This document shows, one piece after another, positions 35,238 to 46,100 of a stretch of 64,000 nucleotides of DNA. Under the pieces are notes generated by a model. The model did not search any database. It saw nothing but the letters and a program-made list of their open reading frames with translations, and had not been told where the DNA came from. Made by a program: the position numbers and the translations under genes. The stretch is from positions 434,001 to 498,000 of the forward strand of contig NZ_CP121471.1 in NCBI RefSeq assembly GCF_033954835.1, given 5' to 3'. Position 1 is the stretch's first letter, and each line of letters starts with the position of its first letter. This DNA is from Thiorhodovibrio frisius. Lineage in GTDB: Bacteria; Pseudomonadota; Gammaproteobacteria; Chromatiales; Chromatiaceae.

Positions 35238-36035
35238 ATGAAGGCAATGAGCAGCCTGCTAGAAGACCCAATTGCAATCGTTCGTTATCCGATCTTTTTT
35301 CTCCCCGCCTCGTTCGTTGTGCTGTCGCTGGCAACTTGGATCGGCGCGTCGCACCTGCAAGGGCTGCGCGCGCAGATCGCCGAGATACGCGAGGACTACC
35401 GCGTCGTTGAGGGGGCGACGCTAACGCTCCTGGCACTGATCATCGGGTTCACCTTCTCCATGGCGTTGGACCGCTATGACCAGCGCAAGAACCTGGAGTC
35501 GGATGAGGCCAATGCCTTCGGGACGGAATACCTGCGAGCCGATCTACTTCCGGACGCGGATGGGGCGCGTGCGCGTGAGCTGATGGTGAAGTACCTCGAT
35601 CAACGCATCCTGCACTACCGCACGCGCGACGAGCAGTCCCTGGCGCAAATCAATTTCGAGACGAGCCGATTGCAGAGTGCACTTTGGGCTGTTGTGGTGA
35701 AACCCGCCGAGGCGCAGCCTACCCCGATCATGGCGTTGGCGGTCAACGGCATGAACGACCTGCTCAACACCCAGGGTTATACTCAGGCAGCATGGGTGAA
35801 CCGCATCCCACTTGCGGCCTGGGCACTGATGGCGTCGATCGCGATGTGCTCCGCACTCCTGGTCGGCCTTGGTTCCGGGGGCACCCGCTCGCCGTCGCAC
35901 GCCCACTTTATCCTGCCGCTCGTCATCTCCATCGCCTTCTTTCTCATCGCGGACATCGACAGCCCGCGCCGGGGAATGATCCAGGTCCAGCCCCAGAACC
36001 TAATGTCGCTCGCCGACTCACTGAAGATCCCCTGA
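35238..36035 (+). CDS. DUF4239/bestrophin-like membrane protein
   Basis: A 265-residue protein. It has a first helix (PIFFLPASFVVLSLATWIG), a second at GATLTLLALIIGFTFSMALD followed by the DUF4239 hallmark RYDQRKNLESDEANAFGTEY, a soluble region with LMVKYLDQRI, and two C-terminal helices (LAAWALMASIAMCSALLVGL; ILPLVISIAFFLIADID then SPRRGMI). The layout resembles bestrophin-type channels, but its function is not established. ATG 35238 is chosen; the frame upstream runs into the divergent efflux remnant. Confidence 0.8.
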   Translation: MKAMSSLLEDPIAIVRYPIFFLPASFVVLSLATWIGASHLQGLRAQIAEIREDYRVVEGATLTLLALIIGFTFSMALDRYDQRKNLESDEANAFGTEYLRADLLPDADGARARELMVKYLDQRILHYRTRDEQSLAQINFETSRLQSALWAVVVKPAEAQPTPIMALAVNGMNDLLNTQGYTQAAWVNRIPLAAWALMASIAMCSALLVGLGSGGTRSPSHAHFILPLVISIAFFLIADIDSPRRGMIQVQPQNLMSLADSLKIP

Positions 36036-36159
36036 CCACCGCCGGCGCGCCAACGTCAAAAAGACAGGCAGGAAGATCACAACGGGCTGCGAATGATTCG
36101 GGGACCAACGGGCAACCTGAGCTCATCTTGCGTTGTTCTAGACCGCCAATGAGGGGTTG

Positions 36160-37113
36160 ATGATGGATAGCACGCTAAAAGGCACGATTCACCGTCAACG
36201 CGAGGCAATCGCGAGGACGCTGCACGAGCCCATCGCGCAGACCGCAGCTGCTTGTGTTGCGGCCTGGAGTGATCGTGGGCAGCTCAACGACGTCTTAATG
36301 GATTGCTGCCGACACATCCCCTCCTGCGGTGCGCTGTTTGTCGTGGATCGTGCAGGCCGGCAGATTAGCGACACCATCAGCGCAGCTGGAGCCGAACCGG
36401 CGGACTTTGGGCGTGATCGCTCGACGCGTCCCTACATGCGTGAGGCCGTTCCGGCGTGGGGCTTCCTGCTCTCGGATGCCTATGTCGGGCTCGTCTCGCA
36501 TCGCCCATCGCTGACGGCCTTGCACGTCGTCCGCCGCGACTGGGAACTGCTGGGTTATGTTGGTGCGACCTTCAATCTCAAAGATTTGCCGGTGACGGCG
36601 AAGCTCTATGAGGACCTGCCCCACTGGCTCCAGATCAAAGGCGACCCATCGATTCGCAACACGGTGCTCTTGCAGACGCGTGTCGAAAGCCCGATAGATC
36701 AGAACCTCGATCAAGTCCTCAGCGTCATTGAGGAGCTGCTGGTCGATCGCGGGATGTTTCAGGGCGTGGTGCACTTTTCGAGCAGTCGGGCGACGGTGTG
36801 GACTGTGGATGATCCGTTTCGCTACCGCATCCTTGATCATGAGGCGCTCTCGGACCCGGACATTTGCCTGGTCTATCCCAGTCGAGCCTATTCGGCTGAG
36901 GCTGTGATTCCGCAGGCAAGCATCTCGCCCATCCTCAATGCGTTAAAGGAACTGCGATTGATGGACGATACCTTCTACCTGCGCTCCGCGTCGCTCAACC
37001 TGTTCAACGGCATGATTAGCCTGACCTTCTCCTGTGATGGCACGCACTACATGCGATACGACGAGTTCCTCGATAAGAACTTGACCTTCTGGGTAGGAAG
37101 CGCCACGGCCTAA
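36160..37113 (+). CDS. PDC/Cache-sensor-like soluble protein
   Basis: A 317-residue protein with no signal peptide or transmembrane segment. GALFVVDRAGRQISDTISA then FGRDRSTRPYMREAV and LSDAYVGLVSHRPSLTALHV match PDC (Cache-type) ligand-sensing folds. A second region follows (FLRS-like FYLRSASLNLFNGMISLTFS). No output domain is present, so it may be a stand-alone ligand-binding protein or act with a separate partner. It follows the DUF4239 gene by about 125 bases. Consecutive ATGs at 36160 and 36163 and a TTG at 36157 are possible starts. Confidence 0.7.
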   Translation: MMDSTLKGTIHRQREAIARTLHEPIAQTAAACVAAWSDRGQLNDVLMDCCRHIPSCGALFVVDRAGRQISDTISAAGAEPADFGRDRSTRPYMREAVPAWGFLLSDAYVGLVSHRPSLTALHVVRRDWELLGYVGATFNLKDLPVTAKLYEDLPHWLQIKGDPSIRNTVLLQTRVESPIDQNLDQVLSVIEELLVDRGMFQGVVHFSSSRATVWTVDDPFRYRILDHEALSDPDICLVYPSRAYSAEAVIPQASISPILNALKELRLMDDTFYLRSASLNLFNGMISLTFSCDGTHYMRYDEFLDKNLTFWVGSATA

Positions 37114-37488
37114 GCCATGAGGCAGGTGGCCTTAGTCCCTATCCCACCTTTTACCGCTGTAGTCCGTTTCTCGGGTCGCTTTCCGGCCACGCCCCGCCAA
37201 TCAGTTCAGACCGATCTGTGACCGAAAAGGGATCCGAAGCTGCCGGTCAGTGGTACACAATAAGGACTTGGCTCAGGCTCCTGTCGCTTTTGTCAAAAAT
37301 CCAATATCCCAAGTTCCGCCGGAGATTCGTCATCGCGAGCCGCGCGGCCACGGACTCCTCTTTCTCCAACAAGTTGGGTACACTATCGACCGAACTGCCG
37401 GTAAGCAGTTGGGCTCAGATTCCCCGGCCCTTTAACCCGGCTCTGGACCCTCGCGCAGCGTGAATCCACCAGGGAACCTCTTGCGGGC
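37114..37488. other. Intergenic, degenerate repeat
   Basis: No gene is seen. TTTCTCGGGTCGCTTTCCGG near 37165-37190 nearly repeats the segment at about 31200 (TTCTCGGGTCGCTTCCCGG), linking this spacer to the repeat family at 31.1 and 32.3 kb. The promoter of the restriction operon is probably near its right end. Confidence 0.5.
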
Positions 37489-39855
37489 ATGAACAAAAAG
37501 GCCCTGACCGAAGCAGACATTCGCACCAAGTTCATCACGCCGGCGCTGATCGGCGCGAATGGAGGCAAGTGGGATCTCATGACCCAGGTGCGCGAGGAGG
37601 TCTATTTCACCAAGGGGCGTGTCATCGTTCGCGGCAAGACGGTGAAGCGTGGCGTCGCCAGACGGGCCGACTACATCCTCGTCTACAAACCCAACATCCC
37701 GCTGGCACTGATCGAGGCGAAGGACAACAACCACGCCGTCGGTGACGGGATGCAGCAGGCGCTGGATTGCGCGGAAATGCTCGACATTCCCTTTGTCTAC
37801 AGCACCAACGGCGACGCCTTTCTGGAGCATGATCGCGCAACGACCACTGGAGCCGTCACCCGCGAAATCCCCTTGGACGCCTTTCCCAGCCCAGGCGAAC
37901 TCTGGGCGCGCTATTGCCATGCCAAGGGGTTGGCCGGGGCAGAGGCAGCCATCGCGACCCAGGATTATTTCGACGACGGCTCCGGCAGGACGCCCCGCTA
38001 CTACCAGCTCATCGCCATCAATCGCACCATCGAGGCCATTGCGCGCGGGGAGAACCGCATCCTGCTGGTCATGGCCACGGGGACGGGCAAGACCTACAGC
38101 GCCTTTCAGATCATCTGGCGGCTATGGCGATCCGGCGCCAAGAAACGCATCCTGTTCCTGGTCGACCGCAACATCCTTGCCGACCAAACCAAGACCAACG
38201 ACTTTAAGCCGTTCGGTCAGGCCATGACCAAGATTACCAACCGCACGGTGGACAAGGCATTCGAGATCTATCTCTGCCTCTACCAAGCGGTGACCGGCAC
38301 CGAAGAGGAGCAGAACATCTACACGCAGTTCTCCTCGGACTTCTTCGATCTGGTCTTCGTGGACGAGTGTCACCGTGGCAGCGCGGCGGACGACGCCGCC
38401 TGGCGCAAGGTGCTCGACTACTTCTCGACGGCGACCCAGATCGGGATGACCGCCACCCCAAAGGAGACCAAGGACGTCTCCAACATCGACTATTTCGGCG
38501 AGCCGATTTACACCTACTCCTTGCGCCAGGGCATCGCCGACGGCTTTCTCGCGCCCTACAAGGTCGTGCGCATCGGGCTTGACCGGGATTTGGACGGCTG
38601 GCGACCCGAGTCCGGGCAGACGGATAAGTTCGGTCATGCCATCGAGGATCGCGAATACAACGACAGCGACTACGACAAGAATCTGATCCTCGGGCGACGC
38701 ACGGCCTTGGTCGCCGCCAAGATCACTGAGTTCCTCAAGGCGACTGATCGCTTCACCAAGACCATCGTTTTCTGCCAGAACATCGATCACGCCGAGCGCA
38801 TGCGCCAAGCCCTGGTCAACGCCAATGCGGACCTGGCCGCCGCCAACAGCAAGTACGTCATGCGCATCACCGGCGACAACGACGAGGGCAAGGCCCAGCT
38901 CGACAACTTCATCGACCCCGAATCCACCTTCCCGGTCATCGCCGTGACCTCCCAGCTCATGTCCACCGGCGTGGATGCGCAAACCTGCGGCCTGATCGTG
39001 CTCGACAAGCGCATCGCTTCCATGACCGAGTTCAAGCAGATCATCGGCTGCGGCACCCGCATCAACGAGGATTACGGCAAGCTCTACTTCACCATCATGG
39101 ATTTCCGCCGGGCCACGGCGCTCTTTGCTGATCCGGACTTCGACGGCGATCCCGTGCAGATCTACGAGCCAGGCCCCGATCAGCCGCCGATCCCGCCCGA
39201 TGACGAACTCCCGCAAGAGGACGGCGAAGCCGGTGTCGAAGACGACAGCGATCCCTTCGGTGGCGACCAAGACCCGCCTGGCCCCGGCGTCACCCGCTAT
39301 TACGTAGACGACGTCGAGGTCTGCGTCGTCACCGAGCGCGTCCAATATCTCGATGCTGACGGCAAGCTGATCACCGAGTCTCTCCGGGACTATTCACGCA
39401 AGACCCTGCGTAATGCATACAGCTCGCTGGACGCCTTCCTCAACGCCTGGAACGACGCCGACCGCAAGCAGGCGATTTTGGATGAGTTGGCCGCCAAAGG
39501 CGTCTTCCTCGACGAGCTGGCCGAACAGGTCGGCCGCGACTACGACGCCTTCGATCTGGTCTGTCACGTCGCTTTCGACCAGCCGCCGCTGACCCGCCGC
39601 GAGCGCGCCGACCAGGTGCGTAAGCGCGATGTCTTCAGCACCTACGGCGAGCAGGCGCGCGCAGTCCTCGATGCGCTGCTCCAGAAATACGCCGACGCCG
39701 GCATCCGCAGCGTCGAGTCCCTGGACATCCTCAAGGTGGACCCGCTGCCCGCCTTGGGCACCCCGGTTGAAATCGTCAAACTCTTTGGCGACAAAGCCGC
39801 CTATCTCGCCGCCGTGCGCCAACTCGAAACCGCCTTGTATCAGGAAGCCGCCTAA
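37489..39855 (+). CDS. hsdR: Type I restriction enzyme R subunit
   Basis: A 788-residue protein. The N-terminal nuclease domain has the LALIEAKDNN motif (PD-ExK type Glu-x-Lys). The helicase part has Walker A MATGTGKTYSAF near residue 196, DEAD-type VFVDECHRGS near 290, MTATPKET, and later motif IIGCGTRINEDYGKLYF. It translocates and cuts unmodified DNA when bound to HsdM and HsdS. The length and order match EcoEI-like R subunits. It opens an operon with hsdM 3 bases downstream. No specificity subunit is present, so restriction would need HsdS in trans. Confidence 0.95.
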   Translation: MNKKALTEADIRTKFITPALIGANGGKWDLMTQVREEVYFTKGRVIVRGKTVKRGVARRADYILVYKPNIPLALIEAKDNNHAVGDGMQQALDCAEMLDIPFVYSTNGDAFLEHDRATTTGAVTREIPLDAFPSPGELWARYCHAKGLAGAEAAIATQDYFDDGSGRTPRYYQLIAINRTIEAIARGENRILLVMATGTGKTYSAFQIIWRLWRSGAKKRILFLVDRNILADQTKTNDFKPFGQAMTKITNRTVDKAFEIYLCLYQAVTGTEEEQNIYTQFSSDFFDLVFVDECHRGSAADDAAWRKVLDYFSTATQIGMTATPKETKDVSNIDYFGEPIYTYSLRQGIADGFLAPYKVVRIGLDRDLDGWRPESGQTDKFGHAIEDREYNDSDYDKNLILGRRTALVAAKITEFLKATDRFTKTIVFCQNIDHAERMRQALVNANADLAAANSKYVMRITGDNDEGKAQLDNFIDPESTFPVIAVTSQLMSTGVDAQTCGLIVLDKRIASMTEFKQIIGCGTRINEDYGKLYFTIMDFRRATALFADPDFDGDPVQIYEPGPDQPPIPPDDELPQEDGEAGVEDDSDPFGGDQDPPGPGVTRYYVDDVEVCVVTERVQYLDADGKLITESLRDYSRKTLRNAYSSLDAFLNAWNDADRKQAILDELAAKGVFLDELAEQVGRDYDAFDLVCHVAFDQPPLTRRERADQVRKRDVFSTYGEQARAVLDALLQKYADAGIRSVESLDILKVDPLPALGTPVEIVKLFGDKAAYLAAVRQLETALYQEAA

Positions 39856-39858
39856 CCC

Positions 39859-41316
39859 ATGCCCAACGTCTCCAACCTGGTCAAGACCATCCAGGACATC
39901 ATGCGCAAAGACGCCGGCACCTACGGCGACGCTCAGCGGCTCGAACAACTCGGCTGGATGTTTTTCCTCAAGATCTTCGATGACCGCGAGAAGGAGTTGG
40001 AGCTACTGCGCGACGACTACCGCTCGCCGCTCCCCGAACGGCTGCGCTGGTCCAATTGGGCGACGGACGACGAGGGCATCACCGGCGACGCCCTGCTCGA
40101 TTTCGTCAACAACGACCTGCTGCCCAGGCTCAAGGCCCTGACTAGCGTTGGCGACCGCCTCGCCGGGCTCATCCGCATGAGCTTTGAGGATGCCAACAAC
40201 TACATGAAAAACGGCACCCTGATGCGGCAGGTGATCAACAAGATCAACGGCATCGACTTCAACGCCTCCGACGACCGCCACATGTTTGGCGACATCTACG
40301 AAAAGCTGCTGAAGGACCTGCAATCCGCCGGCAATGCCGGCGAGTTCTACACCCCGCGCGCCGTCACCCAGTTCATCGTCGAGCAGGTCGATCCGCGTCT
40401 CGGCGAGACCATCCTCGACCCCGCCTGCGGCACCGGGGGCTTCCTCACCTGCGCCGTCGAGCACCTGCGCAAGCAGGCCAAGACCGAAGCCGACGAGCGC
40501 GGCATCCAGGACTGCTTCGCCGGCATTGAGAAGAAGCACCTGCCGCATGTGCTGTGCATGACCAACCTCCTCCTGCACGGCATCGACGTACCCTCCAATG
40601 TCCGCCACGACAACACGCTCGCCCGTCCATTGCGGGACTGGGGGCCGAAGGAGCGGGTGGACGTCATCGTCACCAATCCGCCCTTCGGCGGCATGGAGGA
40701 GGACGGCATCGAGGCCAACTTCCCCGCCGAATTCCGCACCCGCGAGACCGCCGATCTGTTCCTCGTGCTGCTGATGAAGATCCTCAAGCCCGGCGGCCGT
40801 GCGGGCCTGGTGCTGCCCGACGGCACCCTCTTCGGCGAGGGTGTGAAGACCCGCATCAAAGAAGCGCTGCTCACCGACTGCAACCTCCACACCATCGTTC
40901 GCCTGCCCAACGGCGTCTTCAATCCCTACACCGGCATCCGCACCAACCTGCTGTTCTTTACCAAGGGTGTTCCCACCACCCACGTCTGGTACTACGAGCA
41001 CCCCTATCCGCCCGGCGCCAAGAGCTACAACAAGGGCAAACCCATCCGCATCGAGGAGTTCCAGCCCGAGCGCGCCTGGTGGGGCGAGGAGAAGGACGGC
41101 TTTAAATCCCGCGTGGAAAACGAGCAAGCCTGGCGTGTCTCCGTCGACCAGATCAAGGCCGGCAACTTCAACCTCGACCTCAAGAACCCGCACAAGGCCG
41201 ACACCGGCCCCGGCAACCTGGACCAACTCCTGCCCGAATACGAACAGCTCCTCGACCAGATCGCCGAGACGCGCGCACAGTTAAAGGCACAGCTCATGGA
41301 AGCCCTGACGCGATGA
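39859..41316 (+). CDS. hsdM: Type I restriction enzyme M subunit
   Basis: A 485-residue N6-adenine methylase: helical N-terminal domain (LVKTIQDIMRKDAGTYGDAQ), SAM site ILDPACGTGGFLTCAVEHL near residue 182, catalytic VIVTNPPFGGMEEDGIEA near 270, and a C-terminal coiled tail. It modifies the host recognition site with two M and one S subunits. The stop overlaps the start of the next gene (ATGA), where hsdS would normally be. Confidence 0.95.
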   Translation: MPNVSNLVKTIQDIMRKDAGTYGDAQRLEQLGWMFFLKIFDDREKELELLRDDYRSPLPERLRWSNWATDDEGITGDALLDFVNNDLLPRLKALTSVGDRLAGLIRMSFEDANNYMKNGTLMRQVINKINGIDFNASDDRHMFGDIYEKLLKDLQSAGNAGEFYTPRAVTQFIVEQVDPRLGETILDPACGTGGFLTCAVEHLRKQAKTEADERGIQDCFAGIEKKHLPHVLCMTNLLLHGIDVPSNVRHDNTLARPLRDWGPKERVDVIVTNPPFGGMEEDGIEANFPAEFRTRETADLFLVLLMKILKPGGRAGLVLPDGTLFGEGVKTRIKEALLTDCNLHTIVRLPNGVFNPYTGIRTNLLFFTKGVPTTHVWYYEHPYPPGAKSYNKGKPIRIEEFQPERAWWGEEKDGFKSRVENEQAWRVSVDQIKAGNFNLDLKNPHKADTGPGNLDQLLPEYEQLLDQIAETRAQLKAQLMEALTR

Positions 41317-42080
41317 AGGCCCAGGAACTCACGCTCTACCGCGACCTGCTCGGGGACATCAAGGCCCGTGTTCGCCAGGCCCAGCACCGCGCGGCCCTGT
41401 CTGCCAATGCCGAAATGATCCGCCTCTATTGGGATATCGGCTGCCTGATCGCCGCGCGGCAGGAGCGGGAGGGCTGGGGCGCTGGGGTCATCCCGCGACT
41501 AGCGACTGATCTGAAGAACGAGTTGCCGGAACAGAAGGGATTCTCTGAAAGAAACCTGAAATACATGATCCGGTTTGCCCGGGAATACGGTGTTCCGCCA
41601 CTTGTGCCGCAGGCTGCGGCACCATTGGTGCAGCAACGCGCTGCACTTTCTCGATCCCCAAAAAATCCGACTATGACAATTGTGCAGCAGCCTGCTGCAC
41701 AATCGCTCTTCCCGCTCGACATCATCCTTGGCCTGCCCTGGTTTCATCATGTCGTGCTGTTTGAAAAGATCAAAGACCTTCCGACCCGCCTCTGGTACGC
41801 ACGGCAGACCCTGGACCAGGGCTGGAGCCGCGACACCCTCAGGGTGCAGATCAAGCAGCGGGCGCACGAGCGTCAGGGCGGAGCAGTCACCAACTTCGCC
41901 AGCACACTGCCGGAGGTTCACGCCAGCATCGCTCAGGGACTGCTGAAAGACCCCTACCTCTTCGCCAAAGTGGATCAACTGATGACCTTGATGGATGTGT
42001 TGGAAACGCAGCTCGCCGCCTCCCGCGCCACCGCCGCGAACCTACTCGACGCCCTCGTCGCGGAGCTCACCGCCGCCTGA
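41313..42080 (+). CDS. DUF1016 N-terminal domain fused to HsdS-like C-terminal tail
   Basis: Residues 1 to about 218 match the DUF1016 (YhcG-type) family: LYRDLLGDIKARVRQAQ, AEMIRLYWDIGCLIAARQER, FSERNLKYMIRFAREYG, LPWFHHVVLFEKI, and KDPYLF. At that point YhcG proteins continue into a PD-ExK nuclease domain. Instead the sequence reads KVDQLMTLMDVLETQLAASR and ATAANLLDALVAELTAA, the C-terminal helix of type I specificity subunits. The nuclease domain and both HsdS target-recognition domains are absent. It occupies the hsdS slot by ATGA overlap with hsdM. Whether it still contacts HsdM is open. Confidence 0.8.
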   Translation: MKAQELTLYRDLLGDIKARVRQAQHRAALSANAEMIRLYWDIGCLIAARQEREGWGAGVIPRLATDLKNELPEQKGFSERNLKYMIRFAREYGVPPLVPQAAAPLVQQRAALSRSPKNPTMTIVQQPAAQSLFPLDIILGLPWFHHVVLFEKIKDLPTRLWYARQTLDQGWSRDTLRVQIKQRAHERQGGAVTNFASTLPEVHASIAQGLLKDPYLFAKVDQLMTLMDVLETQLAASRATAANLLDALVAELTAA

Positions 42081-42086
42081 CCGCCC

Positions 42087-42463
42087 ATGCCGCAATTCGA
42101 ACGCTACTTCGGCATCGACTACTCGGGCGCGGAAACACCCGCCAAGAGCCTGAAGGGTCTGCGCCTCTACTCCGCAACGCGCACGGAGCCGCCCGCCAAT
42201 ATCCTACCGCCGCCGAGCCCGCGCAAGTATTGGACGCGACGCGGCCTCGCGCAGTACCTGGCAGAGCGGCTGGCGGAAGAGCGACCCACACTGGTCGGCA
42301 TCGATCACGCCTTCTCGTTTCCCTTGGCCTATTTCGAGGCTCACCACCTGCCGCTCGACTGGCCGGCTTTCCTCGCGGACTTCCAATTGCATTGGCCGAC
42401 CGATCAGGACATCTATGTCGACTTCGTCCGCTACGGAGACGTTGGCCGATGGGCGGAGCGTGT
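42087..42463 (+). pseudogene. RNase H-like (DUF429-type) protein, N-terminal fragment
   Basis: FERYFGIDYSGAETP, KYWTRRGLAQYLAERL, LVGIDHAFSFPLAYFEAHHL and FLADFQLHWPTDQDIYVDFV suggest a predicted nuclease fold often found beside restriction systems. Family likeness ends near residue 125; beyond 42463 the frame runs antisense through the NHLP precursor to a stop at 42659. The family is longer, so this is a truncation at a rearrangement point. It starts six bases after the previous stop and so belonged to the hsd operon. Confidence 0.65.
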
Positions 42464-42482
42464 TTTTACTCTTTACGTTGCA

Positions 42483-42761
42483 TCAAAACAACTTGCTTCC
42501 ATAACGACCTTCCCTAAAAATATCTTCCATCCCCCCAGCTACCTCCAACTCCTCATCCGAGAGCTCTTTAGGCCGGGCGGGAATCACCAGATTAAAGACC
42601 TGCGCGGTGTTCTCCACTGCCTGCACCCGAACACCCTCAGGCACCTCGATACCCTCTGACTTGAGCGTCTCAGCGGGGTTTGCCAAGAGCCGCTGCTTAA
42701 AGGCCTCGTCGGCCCAGCACTTATTGATGAGTTGCTGATACTGCTTGGATTGGTCGTTCAT
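42483..42761 (-). CDS. NHLP-leader (nitrile hydratase-like) RiPP precursor
   Basis: A 92-residue peptide. A nitrile-hydratase-alpha-like leader (YQQLINKCWADEAFKQRLLA, PAETLKSEGIEVPEGV, TAQVFNLVIPARP) is followed by LSDEELEVAGG, the double-glycine cleavage motif, and a short core MEDIFREGRYGSKLF. This is the NHLP family of natural-product precursors, processed by an ABC transporter with a peptidase domain. No maturase or transporter gene is present. The core lacks Cys, Ser-rich or Thr-rich positions typical of modified products. Its 3' end lies at the rearrangement that truncated the opposite gene, so the core may be altered. Confidence 0.85.
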   Translation of the reverse strand: MNDQSKQYQQLINKCWADEAFKQRLLANPAETLKSEGIEVPEGVRVQAVENTAQVFNLVIPARPKELSDEELEVAGGMEDIFREGRYGSKLF

Positions 42762-42927
42762 GGTGTTTCCTATACAAGACCCTAGGTTGATGTATGCGCC
42801 GCTCATGGGCATCTTGCCCTGAGTCGTGCGTGCAGTCCAGCAGCGGCACGCTTGCCGAGTCAGATTGCCAGCTTCGCGATAGGCGACCAATAAACCGAAT
42901 GGGTCCGGTGCACAAAAGCGGCTGCTA

Positions 42928-45032
<2,105 letters not shown>

Positions 45033-45035
45033 GGT

Positions 45036-45644
45036 TCAGACTTCCGTGATGATGGCGCCGAGGTCGGCGTTGAGCCGGGTTAGGCCGCTGGCGGTCTCGA
45101 TGTCGAGGCGGTCGTCGCGCAACGCCGACAGGACACGCACCCAGTCGGCGACATGGGCGTCAATCCGCCCTTCCTCCACCGCGGTGCGCGCGCCGAACAG
45201 AGCGAAGGGCGGCAGGTAGCGCATCCCGCACATCGACGCGGTCTGCTCCAGCGGTTGGAGCAGCTCGCGGATCGTGAAGTGGTTGAAGCCCTCGGTCTGG
45301 TAGGCCACCTCGCCGCCACCGGCGGTCAGGGCAGAGAGGAAGAGTTTACCCCGCAGGGCCGTGCCCTTGGAGCCGTAAGCGAAGCCATACTCCAGCACCA
45401 GATCCTGCCATTCCTTGAGGATCGCCGGCGTCGAGTACCAGTAGAGCGGGTGCATGAAGACGATCACGTCATGGGCCAGCAGTCGCCCCTGCTCGCGGTC
45501 GATGTCGATCTGGAAGTCCGGGTACTCGGCGTAGAGATCGACCAGATTCACCCCTTCGACGCAGGCGGTGGCCTGCATCAAGGGGCGGTTGACCTCCGAA
45601 CGGTCGAGGGAGGGGTGAGCGAACAGGACCAGGATGCGCCGCAT
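45036..45644 (-). CDS. Kef ancillary NAD(P)H oxidoreductase (KefF/KefG-like)
   Basis: A 202-residue flavodoxin-fold protein: RRILVLFAHPSLDRSEVNRP at the N-terminus, VIVFMHPLYWYSTPAILKEW, LVLEYGFAYGSKGTALRGK and the TAGGGEVAY flavin-binding segment are typical of MdaB/KefF/KefG quinone reductases. It is needed for full activity of the Kef channel and detoxifies quinones. It lies three bases upstream of the kef gene and is probably co-transcribed from a promoter facing the hxlR fragment. ATG 45644 fits the family; 45686 would add 14 residues. Confidence 0.9.
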   Translation of the reverse strand: MRRILVLFAHPSLDRSEVNRPLMQATACVEGVNLVDLYAEYPDFQIDIDREQGRLLAHDVIVFMHPLYWYSTPAILKEWQDLVLEYGFAYGSKGTALRGKLFLSALTAGGGEVAYQTEGFNHFTIRELLQPLEQTASMCGMRYLPPFALFGARTAVEEGRIDAHVADWVRVLSALRDDRLDIETASGLTRLNADLGAIITEV

Positions 45645-45756
45645 GGGTGAGGTGCCCTCTTGGATGCTGTCAGGTGGATTCGCCATTCAAAGTGAAAGGA
45701 TGGCGGCATCCTTCTACGCTCATTAACCAATATCAACCAGTATACTTTTGGTAACC

Positions 45757-45955
45757 ATGCAGACCGCAAAAGCTGTCGTTGAGCTACAACCCGATGGGCG
45801 CAAGAGCGTCTTCAACACCTGCTTCGAGCCCTGCCCGATCGAGCGGGGGATGCGCATCATAGGCGGCAAGTGGAAGGGCTCCATCCTCTGGCACCTGCAA
45901 GACGGCCCGGTGCGCTTCAACGATCTGGCGCGACAGCTCGGCGGCGCCAGCAAGA
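45757..45955 (+). pseudogene. HxlR-type transcriptional regulator, N-terminal fragment
   Basis: CPIERGMRIIGGKWKGSILW and HLQDGPVRFNDLARQLGG are the start of the HxlR winged helix, including the conserved Cys used in electrophile sensing. After about 65 residues family likeness ends; the frame then runs antisense through DUF3592-type sequence to 46059. The recognition helix and dimer helix are lost. It is divergent from the Kef pair, so it probably was the redox-responsive repressor of those genes, which may now be unregulated. Confidence 0.85.
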
Positions 45956-46100
45956 CCAGAACGGCGACAACGAAAATGCCGGGGTTCTTCTTCTCGAGAA
46001 CGGAAATCGACGGCTTCTCAGGGTTGAAATATAGGGTGACGCGATCACCGGGGTCATAGTGGAGCGACGTCACGCTTTCGATTGTGACGGTACCTTTGCT
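45956..46100 (-). pseudogene. DUF3592-type protein, C-terminal remnant
   Basis: The minus-strand frame reads LHYDPGDRVTLYFNPEKPSI then SVLEKKNPGIFVVAVLVLL, the tail of a DUF3592 membrane protein, and meets the hxlR fragment head-on. It lies in a different frame from the intact DUF3592 gene upstream, so two such genes may have been adjacent. Confidence 0.6.

Noticed and set aside
38122-39345. Long open frame antisense to hsdR, 407 codons (and a similar one antisense to hsdM at 40003-41226)
   Set aside because: High-GC codon bias leaves the antisense frame open; the composition is Val/Gly/Asp-repetitive and matches no family, while the sense frames carry full catalytic motifs.
37489-42080. A complete type I restriction-modification system
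   Set aside because: No target-recognition domain is encoded; the third gene is a DUF1016 chimera.
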